A stretch of DNA of 64,000 nucleotides from Leucaena leucocephala. Its lineage: Eukaryota; Streptophyta; Magnoliopsida; Fabales; Fabaceae. The stretch covers positions 23,977,406-24,041,405 of the forward strand of contig CM073524.1 of NCBI GenBank assembly GCA_037074615.1, read 5' to 3'. The notes below the pieces were generated by a model. That model did no database searches. It was not told the origin of the DNA and saw nothing but the letters and a program-made list of their open reading frames with translations. Below, piece by piece: positions 23,267 through 35,355 of the stretch. Position numbers and translations under genes: made by a program. Numbering within the stretch: the stretch's first letter is position 1; every line of letters begins with the position of its first letter.

Positions 23267-23691
23267 TCACATTCCTCCGCATGAAAAACCACTAAGCCCG
23301 AGCATAGCCTTTATGATCACTCGGTCAAAAGTGACTTTTGACTAGGTCAAAGCTGAGCGTTTGTCATGTAGGAATCCATGATGATCTCAGGTCAAAGGGC
23401 ATAGTGACATGGCTTGTATATGAGAGAAGCTTATGACTTGACCCATGCAGCTCTCTCATTGCGGGTCGGTCCAACACCCTGTACTCTTACATGTGCTTAT
23501 GACTTTGATTTATATCTCTATATATCTTCAAAGTCATACTGGTCTTATTTCATCTCTGCTCCCACATAGATGACCGACCAGGGACATTTAGGATAAGATC
23601 ACGAGTTATCCAAGGATTGTCATCATAGTAAACATGCAAATAATATGATAACATGATACAATGATTGGCCCCTAGGGCACAATTTCCAACA

Positions 23692-23703
23692 TCCTCCCAC
23701 TTG
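23692..23703 (-). promoter_or_regulatory. polypurine tract of the copia element
   Basis: On the minus strand the bases just before the 3' LTR read AAGTGGGAGGA, the usual plus-strand priming tract. Confidence 0.85.
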
Positions 23704-23734
23704 CACTAGGAACAATCATTAATTTGTCTCAATC

Positions 23735-26700
23735 CTATTGACCTAACATGACGCTCATGTTTTGCCTGGACAAGCGGTTTAGAGGATCAGCATCATTGTC
23801 TTCTCTTGCTACCTTGCATATTTTTTTTATATCACCTCTATCATTGATTTCTCTGATGAGATGAAATCGCCTGAGTATATGCTTGGTCCTTTGATGTGAC
23901 CAAGGCTCTTTGGCCTGTGCAATGGTACCACCATTGTCACAGAACAAAGTTATTGGATCTGAGATGGTCGGTACCAACCCTAGTTCAGTAATGAACTTCC
24001 TGATCCAAACAGCCTCTTTAGCTGCATCAAATGCTGCTATATACTCGGCTTCCATTGCAGAATCTACTACAGTACTCTGCTTAGAACTCTTCCAGCTTAC
24101 TGCTCCATTATTCAGGAGGAATATGTATCCAGATTGCGATTTCTGGTCATCCTGGTCAGTTTGGAAACTTGCATCTGTGTAACTAGTTACATAGAGCTCG
24201 TCTTTCAATCCACCATAGACCAAGAATAAGTCCTTAGTACTTCTTAAGTACTTAAGGATATTCTTGACAGCAGTCCAATGGCCCTCACCAAGGTCCTGTT
24301 GATATCTGCTAGTCATACTTAAGGCAAACGAGACATCCGGTCGAGTACATAACATGGCGTACATGATAGATCCTATGGCCGAGGCATATGGAATCTTACT
24401 CATGCGACCTCGCTGATCTGGTGTATTAGTACACAAATCCTTGCTGAGGTGAATACCATGAGACATGGGTATGAAACCCCTTTTTGATTCCTGCATACTG
24501 AACCTATGCAGTATCTTGTCTATATATGTGCTCTGACTCAGTCCTAGAAGCCTTTTAGATCTATCTCTATAGATCCTAATTCCTAGGATGTAGGTGGCTT
24601 CACCCAAGTCTTTCATCGAGAAAGATTTTCCTAACCAAGACTTGACAATCTGCAAGGTAGGAATGTCATTCCCAATGAGTAGGATGTCATCGACATAGAG
24701 TACCAAAAACACAACTGTGCTCCCACTAACCTTCTTGTACACACAAGGTTCATCAATGTTTTGAAGAAATCCAAACTCTTTGACTACTTCATCAAAACGA
24801 TGATTCCAACTCCGAGATGCTTGCTTCAGTCCATAAATGGACCTTTGAAGCTTGCATACCTTACCAGAGTCCTCAGAACGCACAAAACCTTCAGGTTGTG
24901 TCATGTACACATCCTCAAGGAGCTTTCCATTAAGGAAGGCTGTCTTGACGTCCATCTGCCATATTTCATAGTCATAATATGCTGCAATGGCAAGGAGGAT
25001 TCTGATTGATTTGGCCATTGCAACTGGGGAAAAGGTCTCATCATAGTCCACACCATGAGTTTGAGTAAATCCTTTTGCAACCAGTCGTGCCTTGAAGACA
25101 TTTACATTGCCATCCATGTCAGTTTTCTCTTTAAAAACCCACTTGCACCCGACGGTTTTTACACCTTCAGGCGGGTCGACTAAGGTCCATACCTTATTGT
25201 CGTACATGGATTGCATCTCAGACTTCATGGCATTAAGCCATTTCTCAGAGTTTGGTCCCACTATAGCTTCTTGATAGGTAGTGGGCTCATTATGCTCAAT
25301 GAGCAACACATCACGACTATCAGAAATCAGAAATCCATATCTCTGAGGCTGAAGTCGTGCCCTATTAGATCGCCTTGGGCCTTGCGTGACTTGAGGAGTC
25401 TCAACAACTTCTTGTGAGTCTTCTCTACTTTCCATCTCTAGTTCTGTGGCGTCTTGTGGCTCTCGAACTTCTTCGAGGTGTACCTTGCTCCCAGTGGTTC
25501 TTTTAGAGATAAATTCTCGTTCTAGAAAGATACCATTTCTGACAACAAACACTTTGTTATCAGTGGGGTTGTAGACATAATATCCCTTGGTTTCCTTAGG
25601 ATATCCCACAAAAAGGCACTTTGAAGATTTGGGTGCTAACTTATCTGAGGCTTGTTGCTTAACATAGACCTCACATCCCCAAATCTTGATAAAAGACAAA
25701 CTAGGTTTCCTCCCAGTCCATATCTCATACGGAGTCTTTTCAACTGCCTTAGATGGAACACGATTCAGTGTGAACGCAGCTGTCTCTAGGGCGTGGCCCC
25801 AAAAGGATGGTGGAAGATCTGTTCGACTCATCATGGATCGAACCATATCCAATAGTGTTCGATTCCTCCGTTCAGAATCCCCATTCCATTATGGTGTTCC
25901 TGGAGGAGTCAATTGTGAGACTATTCCACAATTCCTAAGATGATCGATAAACTCTTGGCTCAAATATTCACCCCCTCGATCAGATCGAAGGGCTTTAATT
26001 GTTTTGCCAAGCTGGTTTTGTACTTCATTTTGAAATATCTTGAACATTTCAAAAGATTCGGATTTATATTTTATTAGATAGACGTAGCCATATCTACTGA
26101 AATCATCTATGAATGTAATGAAGTACGAATAACCTCTTCTGGCATTTGTATTCATCGGTCCACACACATCTGTATGTATGAGGCCCAACAAATCGGTGGC
26201 CCTCTCACTGTGTCCAGTGAAAGGCGACTTTGTCATCTTTCCTAACAAACAAGATTCGCAAGTATCATATGATTCAAAATCAAATGAGTTGAGAAATCCA
26301 TCTTGATGGAGTTTAGAAATGCGTTTCTCATTTATGTGGCCTAGACGACAGTGCCAGAGGTACGTCGGATTCAAATCATTTGGTTTGATCCTTTTGGCGG
26401 TTATGTTATAGATATTTCCATGATTGGGTTGTTCCAAGTTTAATATGTAATGATCAACATGCAAATCACCATGAGCATAGAAAATATCATTACGATAAAT
26501 GGAACATTTACCATTCCCAGAAATGGAAGTGTAACCTTCCTTATCCAAATAAGAAAGAGAAACAATGTTACTACTCAAAGCAGGAACATAATAGCAATTG
26601 TTCAAAACTAACAAAAGCCCAGTGGGCAGAACTAATTCATAAGTGCCTACAGCTAGAGCAGCAACCTTTGCTCTTTTTCCAACTCGTAGGTCAACTTCGC

Positions 26701-27688
26701 CCTTCTTCAGCTTTCTACTGTCCTTTAGGCCCTGCACATTTATACAAATGTGAGAACCACATGCAGTATCTAATACCCATGTAGTGGAAGTAGAAAGATG
26801 AATGTCTATAACATAAATACCTGAAGCGATAGCCCCGCTATCCTTCTTGTTCTTTTTCAGATCTTCAAGGTAGAGTTTGCAATTCCTCTTCCAATGACCC
26901 GGTTCATTGCAGAAGAAGCAAACTCCTTCCTTTGGAGGCTTTGCCTTCTTTGGTGCAGGCTTGGTTTCGGGCTTGCCTGACTCTTTGGTCTTACCAGATG
27001 AGCCATGACCCTTCCCCTTGCCCTTGCCTTTCCTTTTCATACCCTTTCCTTTCTGAACCATCAAAACAGTACTGGGCTTCTTCTTAACAGTCGGCTCAGC
27101 AGTTTTAAGCATCCCATGCAGTTCAGAAATAGATTTCTCCATGTTGTTCATGTTGTAGTTCATGACAAACTGGTCATAACTTTCCAGGAGTGAGTTCAAG
27201 ATCAAATCTGTAGCTAGCTCCTGACTTATGGGAAATCCAAGCCTCTCAAGGTGATCTATGTACCCTTTCATCTTTAAGACATGAGTACTCACTGATGCAC
27301 CTTCAGCCATCCTGCAGGAATGTAAGGCCTTAGTGGTCTCATACCTCTCTTGCCTTGCCTGTTGCTGGAACATTTCCTTAAGATGCACAATCATCTCATA
27401 AGCCTCCATGTGTTCCAGATCTCTTTGAAGCTCCGGAACCATAGTGGCAAGCATCAAGCATCCCACATCAACAGAGTCTTCCTTATGCTTCGCATAAGAA
27501 TCTCTTTGAGCTCTAGGAGCATTGGCTGCTGGCTCCTCAGGAATGGGTTGATCTAGGACATATACCTTTCTTTCCTGCTTGAGAACAATTCTCAAGTTCC
27601 TGAACCAGTCAAGAAAGTTTGTCCCATTGAGTTTGTCCTTCTCAAGGACAGATCGCAACGATAATGTAGCAGTATTACTAGTCGTCAT
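23735..27688 (-). pseudogene. copia gag-pol polyprotein, one in-frame stop
   Basis: A single frame of 1318 codons starts with ATG at 27688 and ends at 23735. One TAA at 25889-25891 interrupts it (codon 600; the usual sequence there is GTPQWNG, so a CAA-to-TAA change fits). Domains in order: the gag UBN2-like region (residues 20-210); a zinc knuckle CFFCNEPGHWKRNC (near 258); protease WVLDTACGSH, where the usual DTG/DSG is DTA, a doubtful active site; the integrase HHCC region (WHCRLGH to CESC) and core with HTDVCGP, LRSDRGGEY and, after the stop, SERRNR; reverse transcriptase with LYVDDIL intact; and RNase H with SYTDASF and AMEAEYIA. Apart from the stop and the protease change it looks complete. 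Products would act in the element's virus-like particle and integrate cDNA in the nucleus. Confidence 0.93.
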
Positions 27689-28891
27689 GATTCTACAATT
27701 AAAATATGCAAGCGAATTAGCAATCTCCCACTGAATAAAACAACCCTCAATATAATAATTAGTGGGCTAAGATCCATATTTGGCTTAAACTTGAGTCCGC
27801 TTTGGCTGGACGCTCAACTTTAAGTTATTTAGGTAGGTAACAACTTTACCAATTACATCAAATGTAATTCTTAGATATTTATGGGATTCAATCATCATAT
27901 GATCATCATATGATCCGGCATGTTTTAATCCCATCTAATGCCTTGAGACCCAAAACCGTTTTGATAATCTCAATTAAGTCAAACAATAACAAACATAAGA
28001 GCAGCACCATTACTCTTGCTTATCTCCCCAAGATAACTCAAATGCACCCACTTTGGTGGACCTACAAATGAGCAATCGAGGTTTTGACAAGTGTCCATTA
28101 ATTGACGGCATATGACTTAAGATTTCTTTTAGAGGGTTTAATTAATTATCTGGTTTATAAGATGCATGTATCGCGGTTGTATCTCATACAAGTATTATGC
28201 ATATTAAAACATACATGCAGTGATCTAATCAAAAGATGCATAATCTTAAACGTGACACAATATGGCTCACCTATCCTAAGTCCCCTCAAGCCAATGAGAG
28301 GAGCTCTCTAATTAGAATAGGAAAAGTACATAAGGAAACCTCGTTTTAACATTCGAGGGGAGTGAGATGAGAAGAGAATGTACAACGAGAGTCATTAGAG
28401 GAAGGCACGACACGCAGGCCGTATTTAGAAAAATTACAACACTTGTAATCTAGAGCCATATTGTTCACCATACCCAAACATTCAAGAATCAAAATTCATA
28501 CTATTTGAAGGGCAATAAATGTTTCAAAACATTCATATATCAGGAAAGTCAATACATATTACGATTATGTTGCGCTACGATTAAATAGCCACGGCGGTCC
28601 CGCTAGCCGGTTAGCGGGCGGGGTGTGGGGCAGCGCCCCAATAGAAATTTTTTTTTGATAAATAATCAAGAATCTTAATTCTTTTTCCTTAGACCCCATC
28701 AATATTAATTGATCAAATCAATTGATATACACCACCGATTTCAGTTTCCTTTTAGATTTCGTATATGTCATACATAAACAGATTCCATATATGTCATACA
28801 TATCACGCATGTTATCATATAATCAGCTAAGAAGTCTAACATACATCACATGTATCAACAATCAAACCTAACTTAAACACAAAACGGCATG
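27689..28891 (-). other. 5' leader of the copia element
   Basis: This is the untranslated stretch between primer site and gag start. It contains a GC-rich, hairpin-forming block (28588-28640, with GGGGCAGCGCCCC) that stands out in AT-rich surroundings. This is where a packaging or dimerisation signal would be expected. Confidence 0.6.
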
Positions 28892-28903
28892 GCTCTGATA
28901 CCA
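28892..28903 (-). promoter_or_regulatory. primer-binding site (initiator Met tRNA)
   Basis: On the minus strand the motif TGGTATCAGAGCC begins one base after the 5' LTR. It is complementary to the 3' end of plant initiator Met tRNA, the standard copia primer. Confidence 0.9.
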
Positions 28904-29025
28904 CTGAAGGGAATTGGAAGACACGCAGCGGAAATTAACTTTAAAAATTTTTCCATTCCCAGCCAGGATCTACCGAATGTGTTTAAGTCAAGGAGAAAGA
29001 AGTGTTACCTTCGGTTTCGAGCTTT

Positions 29026-29356
29026 GGTCGCGACCTCAGTGTCCACTAGTCGCGACTCCTCGCCTCTGGAACTTTCAGTCGCGACCTCCTCAGCTTTTAG
29101 TCGCGACCTCCTCTGCTTCTAGTCGCGATCTGTCGCCTCTGGAGTTGTTAGTCGCGACCTCTTCTGCCTCTAGTTGCGACCGGACGTCTCTGGAGTTTGT
29201 AGTCGCGACCTACTATGCTTCTAGTCGCGACCTGTCACCTCTGGAGCTTTTAGTCGCGACCTATTCAACTTCACGTCGTGACCTGTCTCCTCTTTTCGGA
29301 TTTCTGACGTTCAGATGCCCGTTTGGTCGCGACCTAAGTGTGTTCTGGTCGCGACC
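29026..29356. repeat. second copy of the 13-unit palindrome array
   Basis: Same layout as 21827-22157, with the same number of cores. A core near 29276 reads GTCGTGACC where the left copy has ATCGCGACC. The core near 29328 is GTCGCGACC where the left copy has GTTGCGACC. Confidence 0.95.
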
Positions 29357-30192
29357 TGTCTTCGTGTCTAGCCGTATCGTAGAAGTCGACAGCTCAGATC
29401 GGCTTCCTCTACCGGTATCCACACGAACAGCGTTCCAATCGCGAACGACGTGCTAGCGCCTCTTGTCCCTCTAGGGCTTTCTAGAGATTCCGTCCTCACC
29501 CTCTCTATCTCGGCAGTTTCTTATGTGCAAACCTTTTGCACTCTCCCTGCCCCCTTTTCTCACGACTGAATGTGTGTGAAGAGATCTATATTGTCTGTCG
29601 AACCCTAGCTCCTAATGTCAAATATATAGGAAGCTATCGGGCTTCTAATAGGGCCGGGCTTCAGAATTAATCTTATATTAATTCTGAATTAATACAATAT
29701 CATATATTGCATAATTTAATAAGAAACTGATTAAATAAATATGGTTTATATTAAATCCGTCCCACAGATTTAATTCACCTATTTATTTAATTTAAAATAA
29801 AGATAAGACAGAATTATATTTGATTTATTCTCATAAATCAAATTTGAGATATCTTATCAATTTGAATTTCAAATTCAAATAGATCATATCCATTTAAATT
29901 CAAATTCAAAATTGATAGAGATTTAATTTATCCTTATAAATTAAATCTTACAAATATCTCTTATATTATTTATATAATATATATATAAACTAATTTATAT
30001 ATATATATAAAATATATATCCACCCTAGATTATTCATTGAATTTAGACATCTCTTAGATTCAATGAATCTGGACATCATAGCTCGTATTGGGCTGTTTTG
30101 TGTGCGACCCTGTAGGCCCATATGAAGTTGGCAGTGGCCCAGTTACTATACTGACCCACAAGTCGTAAGCGGTCTCTAGCAAGGCATTACGA

Positions 30193-30465
30193 CTACCCAA
30201 AACATATGAGGATCGATAAACGATGTAACCTTTCATACAACCATATCACGTCCCTTTTGTCACACGATATTTCGGTCAAGGATGAGGCATGGTGAACGTC
30301 ATCCTCCTGTTCCTGACCGTTACTTTCTCGATCCCTGAGTAGTCTGAATATAGAAATGGAACTACCCTTCCATTCCAGTATGGCCATACATTTCTCAGAC
30401 TCACTCATCGAGGGGCCCAGTAATATCTCTCTACGAATGTGAGGGACAAATTCCATCTTGACCAT
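30193..30465 (-). other. 90-codon open frame in LTR (right copy)
   Basis: Identical to the frame at 22994-23266. No recognised domain. Confidence 0.3.
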
Positions 30466-31132
30466 TCACATTCCTCCGCATGAAAAACCACTAAGCCCGA
30501 GCATAGCCTTTATGATCACTCGGTCAAAAGTGACTTTTGACTAGGTCAAAGCTGAGCGTTTGTCATGTAGGAATCCATGATGATCTCAGGTCAAAGGGCA
30601 TAGTGACATGGCTTGTATATGAGAGAAGCTTATGACTTGACCCATGCAGCTCTCTCATTGCGGGTCGGTCCAACACCCTGTACTCTTACATGTGCTTATG
30701 ACTTTGATTTATATCTCTATATATCTTCAAAGTCATACTGGTCTTATTTCATCTCTGCTCCCACATAGATGACCGACCAGGGACATTTAGGATAAGATCA
30801 CGAGTTATCCAAGGATTGTCATCATAGTAAACATGCAAATAATATGATAACATGATACAATGATTGGCCCCTAGGGCACAATTTCCAACATAAAAACCCC
30901 TATAAACTAAAATCTAGAAGCTTTAGTTAAAAAAACCAAGAAACTAAAAACAAAAAAAAAATCCCTCCCTATTTGATTTCCTATCACATTCGAGGAAGAA
31001 GAAGAATTGCAAAGAAAGAGGGGAAAAGCTGACAGAGGAGGAGAAAGAACAAGACGATGTTTGGCTGAGGTACGATTTTTGGTGCTGAAGTTATCACCAG
31101 CTTCAAGCACGTCCCTGACTCTCATTGACAAC

Positions 31133-31508
31133 TGTTGGAAATATTATAAATATTCTGTAAGGGTGTGTCAAAGAAAGAATTGTCTTTTCTGACATGACTC
31201 TTGGGTCTTGGGGACATATGTCTAAAAGGCATATCCCATGTCCTTCCATAATCTATAAAAAAGGATTATTGACAAAAGATTAATAATAGATGATTGTTGA
31301 GAACTTTCTCCTTTTACATATTTTGTCCTGCTGAGTTCTATCATCTTCCACCAGTTCTGTGACCATGTATCCTTACAAAAAGAGTTTGTTTAATCCTAGG
31401 AAGTACCGCTTCCTAAGTTACTGAGGGGTTACGGAATATCTCTTAAGGATAATGTCTTTAGACATGACTTAAACTATATACTTTGTTATTTTACAGATTT
31501 TGCCAACA
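31133..31508 (+). repeat. 5' LTR of the small copia
   Basis: It is paired with 33897-34256. Shared landmarks are TATAAAAAAG, TGTTGAGA and CTTTGTTATTTTACAGA. Confidence 0.85.
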
Positions 31509-32639
31509 AACTTAGGAGATAATTCATGCTTGTCTTTATCTCTATATGAGAATTGGACTTTGATGAGAAGGCAAGAAGGTAAGCCTTGATATGTTGAAAG
31601 AGCCGAACCAAAATGGTGGGAAGAAGATGAAAACCTTGAACTTGGAAATCAAATGGAAGCTATAGAGATAGTGTAGGGTTCATTTGAATGTCCCTTTGGA
31701 TGGTATACCAAGCGTGCAATCAAACAGATAGGCTGTCAAGAACTTTGTGGTTTGTGCCGTTCATGGGAATCGGTATGTTTCTTAATTTCTTTGCAGTCAG
31801 TTCTTTAACCGACTTTCATTCAGTTTCTCATGCTCTTGATGAGGGAATAAACAGTATGAAAAAATGTATCTCTCTTATCCAGTGTTAAATTCTTATAATT
31901 TTATGATTTACATGAATTCTCTATTTGCATTGGACATTGTCTATGACCTTGGTTGAAAACCATGAATTACTGCATGAGGGAGAGAGGAAGACGCGGTTAC
32001 TTTATTATTAACATTATTGACCGTTAATTCATTAATGGTTTCATTATTATTATTATTATTATTAATTTCAGTTGAATTTGTAAAAGGGATGGAGGATTTC
32101 ATATTATATTAAAAAATGTGGGATGCATGAGTTTTTGAAAACATAAATATATGTGTACATGAATAAACCATTTTATATTCTATGTCCATATTTATCTGGT
32201 GATTTTACTGACTTTAGTTTATAAAAATTTTAATTTATTGTGAAATTACTTAATATAGTTTGAGATTTAAAAGGGTGAGGTGCCTAAGATATGGGGTATC
32301 TTACAAAATTTTTTATTGAAAGGAAAAAAAATTATATGTGTTTGCTAACCTCATCTTATAATTGTAAAGTTATATGTTATGGTTAAAAATTAATTAGATG
32401 GATGCTTTGTTATTTGTTGCTGAGTGCAAATTTTATAAAAGCTTTGCTATTTGTTACTAAATGCAAATTTTGTGAATAATCTAATTTTTGTGGTGCTTAA
32501 AACAAGCATTTTGAGGATATAAAAATTTAATTATTTGTCTAGTACAGAAATAAATGTGTTTCAAATTTTTATTATTTATGGGTGTATTTATCTTAGAGTA
32601 AATATACATTATTATTATGAAAATATATTGAATTTTTAT

Positions 32640-33885
32640 TATGTTATTTTAAATATGAGTTTGAAAGCATGGGTTTTAATAGACTTGCCTCTAGGAGCAA
32701 AACCTATTGGATATAGATGGGTTCTTAAAAAAAATATTTTCTTGATGAGTCTGCAGATAAATATAAAGCTAGACTAGTAGACAAGGGTTATACTCAAAAG
32801 GAAAATATTAATTATTTTGATACATTTTCTCCGGTGACAAGGATATCTTCTATAAGAATCCTTATTGCATTAATTTCAATTTATAAACTTTATATTCATC
32901 AAATTAATGTTAAAACCGTATTTTTGAATGGTGATTTAGAAGAGGAGATTTATATTAAAAGGTGTATTGTTCCTGGGCAAGAAAATAAAGTTTGTAAATT
33001 AGTAAAATATTTATATGGTTTTAAACAAGTAATGGTATGAAAAGTTAGATCAAATTCAAACAAGTGATAGTTTCTCTATTATAGAAATAGAAATATATGT
33101 TTATATAAAAGTTGTAAATAGTGATTGTGTGATTATATGCCTATATGTGGATGATATGTTTATTTTTTGTACTAGTGTGAATATTATGTTTGAAATAAAA
33201 GGTTTTTTTGCTTCAAATTTTGATATAAAAGATTTGGGTGAAGTAAAGTTAATCTTAGGTGTTCAAATCATAAAGAATAAAAGATGTATCTTACTTTCTT
33301 AAAAACATTATGTTGACAATTTTTTGAAAAAGTTTGAACAATATTATGAATCTCCGCTGAGTACTCCTTATATTTCAAGTGTGCACTTAAAGAAAAACTT
33401 AGGAGATCCAGTGGCTCAATCTAAATATGCACAAATAATTGGAAGTATGTTGTATTTAATGAATTATACTAAACCTGAAATAGCATATGATGTGTGTAGA
33501 TTGAGCAGATATACTTATTATCCAAGTAGTGAATATTATGATACTCTAATAAGGTTATTGAGATACTTTAAAGGCACCATGAATTATAGTCTACATTATA
33601 GTAAATTTTCCGCTGTATTAGAATGATACAGTGATGCGAACTGGATCTCAGATTCAAAAAGATCAAAATCTGCTAGTGGTTATGTGTTTATTCTTGGTTG
33701 TGGTGCAATCACATGAAAATCATCCAAGCAAATAATTTTAACTAAATCCTCAAGGGATTCTAAATTTATTACTATAGAATTGGCTAGCATATCTGTGTAT
33801 TTAAGTCTGGTTCATAATCCATTGGACTACAGATACAATGGTTATATTTATATGTGCAATTCAGCTAATGGTGTTTCTTTGACAC
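32640..33885 (+). pseudogene. copia reverse transcriptase/RNase H, degenerate
   Basis: Fragments in order: GAKPIGYRWVLKK; FDTFSPVTRISSIRILIA; QINVKTVFLNGDLEEEIY; VCKLVKYLYGFKQ; CLYVDDMFIF (the YVDD catalytic motif, retained); DLGEVKLILGVQI; TKPEIAYDVCRLSRY; RLLRYFKGT; YSDANWISDSKRSKSASGY. Several frameshifts and stops are present. The RNase H end is truncated before the 3' LTR. Confidence 0.85.
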
Positions 33886-33896
33886 ATGTGAGGCAT

Positions 33897-34256
33897 TGTT
33901 GAAAATATTGTGTAAGGATGTACTAAAGAAAGAAGCGTCTTTCTAGCTTGACTCTTAGATCTTAGGGATATATGTTTAAAAAATATATCTCGTGGACTTC
34001 TATAGTCTATAAAAAAGAATTGTTGACGAAAGATTAATAACAGGTGGTTGTTGAGATCTTTCTTATTTTATATATTTTGTTTTGTTGAGTTCTATCATCT
34101 TCTGCTAGTTCTATCACCTTATATCTTTATAGGAAGAATTTGTTTAATCTTAAAAATACCGCTTCTTAATATATTGAGGATTTATAAAATATTTTTTAAA
34201 AATAATGTCTTCAGACTGGAAATATATACTTTGTTATTTTACAGAGTTTGCGAACG
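33897..34256 (+). repeat. 3' LTR of the small copia
   Basis: Homologous to 31133-31508. Its terminal CA is mutated (GAACG). Confidence 0.85.
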
Positions 34257-34580
34257 ACAATAACGATGACGACTCCAAGAAAAGTTCATTTCGTTCTTCA
34301 TATTCTATGGCATCATCTTCCTCCTCAATCCGTAGGGTACTCATTACTTCATCCCTAGCCATTACGGCGAGATCGATTTGATGGTTTGCGATGAAATCAC
34401 TGTCTTCAATTATCGACCTCTTATCATTCAAGAAGTCGCTGATCACTTTGTTCTGGGATCACTTTCAAATATGGTTTATGGTCTTCTCCGATTCTAATTT
34501 TTGGTTCTCCGATTTCTAGTTCATCTTTTCTCTTTTTTTCTTCTTTTTTTACCTATGACAGATTATGGATTCAATTTTGT

Positions 34581-34683
34581 TTGATTTTGAGTATATTGTT
34601 TAGATATTTTTTTTTCTTGATTCTGAGTATATTTTTCAGATCTGAATTTTTTCTTGATTCTGAGTATATTTTTTAGATCTGAG
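34581..34683. repeat. imperfect tandem repeat of about 34-46 bp
   Basis: Three successive units begin TTGATTYTGAGTATATT and end in T-rich sequence followed, in the last two, by AGATCTGA. Confidence 0.8.
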
Positions 34684-34949
34684 CTTTGGAGATTCATCCT
34701 TGACATCCTCTTGCTTCCCGATGATGATGATGAATAATGAACAAGAATATGAAAGAATGGATAGAAATAATCTGAAATCAGCATCTGTCAATGTGATTTG
34801 GCACAAGTTTAGGTGCTTGAGCAATCAACTTGAAGGTGGAAGTGGGCACTTGAATTTTAGTTTCTGGACACTTGAACTTCTAGTATCACCGTATCAGTAC
34901 ATTTGGGCCAAATTAACGGTTGACCGTCTGTCAGGAGACATTGCCCTAA

Positions 34950-35123
34950 AATAAGTCTAAGTGATAAGTGACTCGGTATCGCTTAAGGAGGTCTCGAGTT
35001 TGAGCCTTAGCGTATGCAAAAAATTCTCGTTAGGAGACTTACCCACCACAGCCAAGTGCTCGACGTAAGTCGGATCTAAATGTAGTCGGGGCAAAACTCA
35101 GCTGAATCGGGTGGGAAAAAAAT
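34950..35123 (+). mobile_element. SINE, family A, copy 1 (diverged)
   Basis: It is homologous to the copies at 45385-45574 (minus) and 63715-63872. Shared blocks are CTCGGTATCGCTTAAG, GGTCTCGAGTTTGAGCC (B box) and GGAGACTTACCCACCA, then ATGTAGTCGGGGCAAA and a GGGTGGGAAAAAAA end. The A box region (AAGTCTAAGTGATAAG) is still visible. Target duplications were not resolved. Confidence 0.8.
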
Positions 35124-35346
35124 ATATTTTCACATCGTAGCTCTTTGAGGAGTATTGTCATTAAACCAATTTTTATTGATATAGAAGGATATGTTTAGAC
35201 AGAGAGAAAAAAGGAAAACATATAGAAGCATTGGACCATAGGGAGAAAAACAATAATGAAGGAATTCACAATAAAAACGATAAATAGATTGGAAAACAAT
35301 AGTTTTTATGTATCAAAAAATAATATTTTTTGTTAATGTCTTAAAA

Positions 35347-35355
35347 ATATAAATA
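35347..35355. repeat. 9-bp target duplication of the MULE, left
   Basis: ATATAAATA is repeated exactly at 41622-41630. Nine bases is the typical Mutator target-site length. Confidence 0.95.

Larger units (their letters stand above)
21706..23691 (-). repeat. 3' LTR of the copia element (left copy)
   Basis: The LTR starts TGTTGGAAATT and ends CCCTTCA, read on the minus strand. AT-rich TATA-like sequence lies near 22770-22820, and a further TATATATTTGACATTAGG, the probable core promoter, near 22410-22430. An array of GTCGCGAC palindromes at 21827-22157 falls in the transcribed R/U5 part. The LTR also contains an open frame of 90 codons (22994-23266). Confidence 0.95.
21706..30890 (-). mobile_element. 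Ty1/copia LTR retrotransposon, nearly intact
   Basis: Two direct LTRs of identical length (1986 bp) flank one gag-pol coding region on the minus strand. The target duplication TAAAA is perfect (21701-21705 and 30891-30895). The 5' LTR is the right one: on the minus strand its end, CCCTTCA, is followed by G and then the primer site TGGTATCAGAGCC. The purine tract beside the left LTR reads AAGTGGGAGGA. About seven base differences between the LTRs were found by eye, so the insertion is recent. The element is 9185 bp long. Confidence 0.97.
28905..30890 (-). repeat. 5' LTR of the copia element (right copy)
   Basis: Same length as the left LTR. The seven differences seen lie at about 29236, 29264, 29274, 29278, 29328, 29442 and 29470. 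It contains the second copies of the palindrome array (29026-29356) and of the 90-codon frame. Confidence 0.95.
31133..34256 (+). mobile_element. small, old Ty1/copia element with two LTRs
   Basis: The 5' LTR is 31133-31508 (376 bp; TGTTGGAAATATT to TTGCCAACA). The 3' LTR is 33897-34256 (360 bp; TGTTGAAAATATT to GCGAACG). They are clearly homologous but well diverged. The flanking 5-bp duplication is ACAAC on the left and ACAAT on the right, with one mismatch. The interior is only about 2.4 kb and keeps just the reverse transcriptase/RNase H part of pol, so gag, protease and integrase have been deleted. Confidence 0.85.
30907..34446 (-). pseudogene. hypothetical reading frame split by a copia insertion
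   Basis: A minus-strand frame from 34446 to 34262 is rich in acidic residues (STLRIEEEDDAIEYEERNEL). Across the insertion it continues in the same frame from about 31131 to 30907 (MRVRDVLEAGDNFSTKNRTS). This holds if the 3124-bp element at 31133-34256 and one target copy are removed. The joined frame is about 137 codons. I do not recognise the protein, and it may be an exon of an unknown gene. Continuity of the frame across the insertion site is the only evidence that it once coded for something. Confidence 0.3.
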
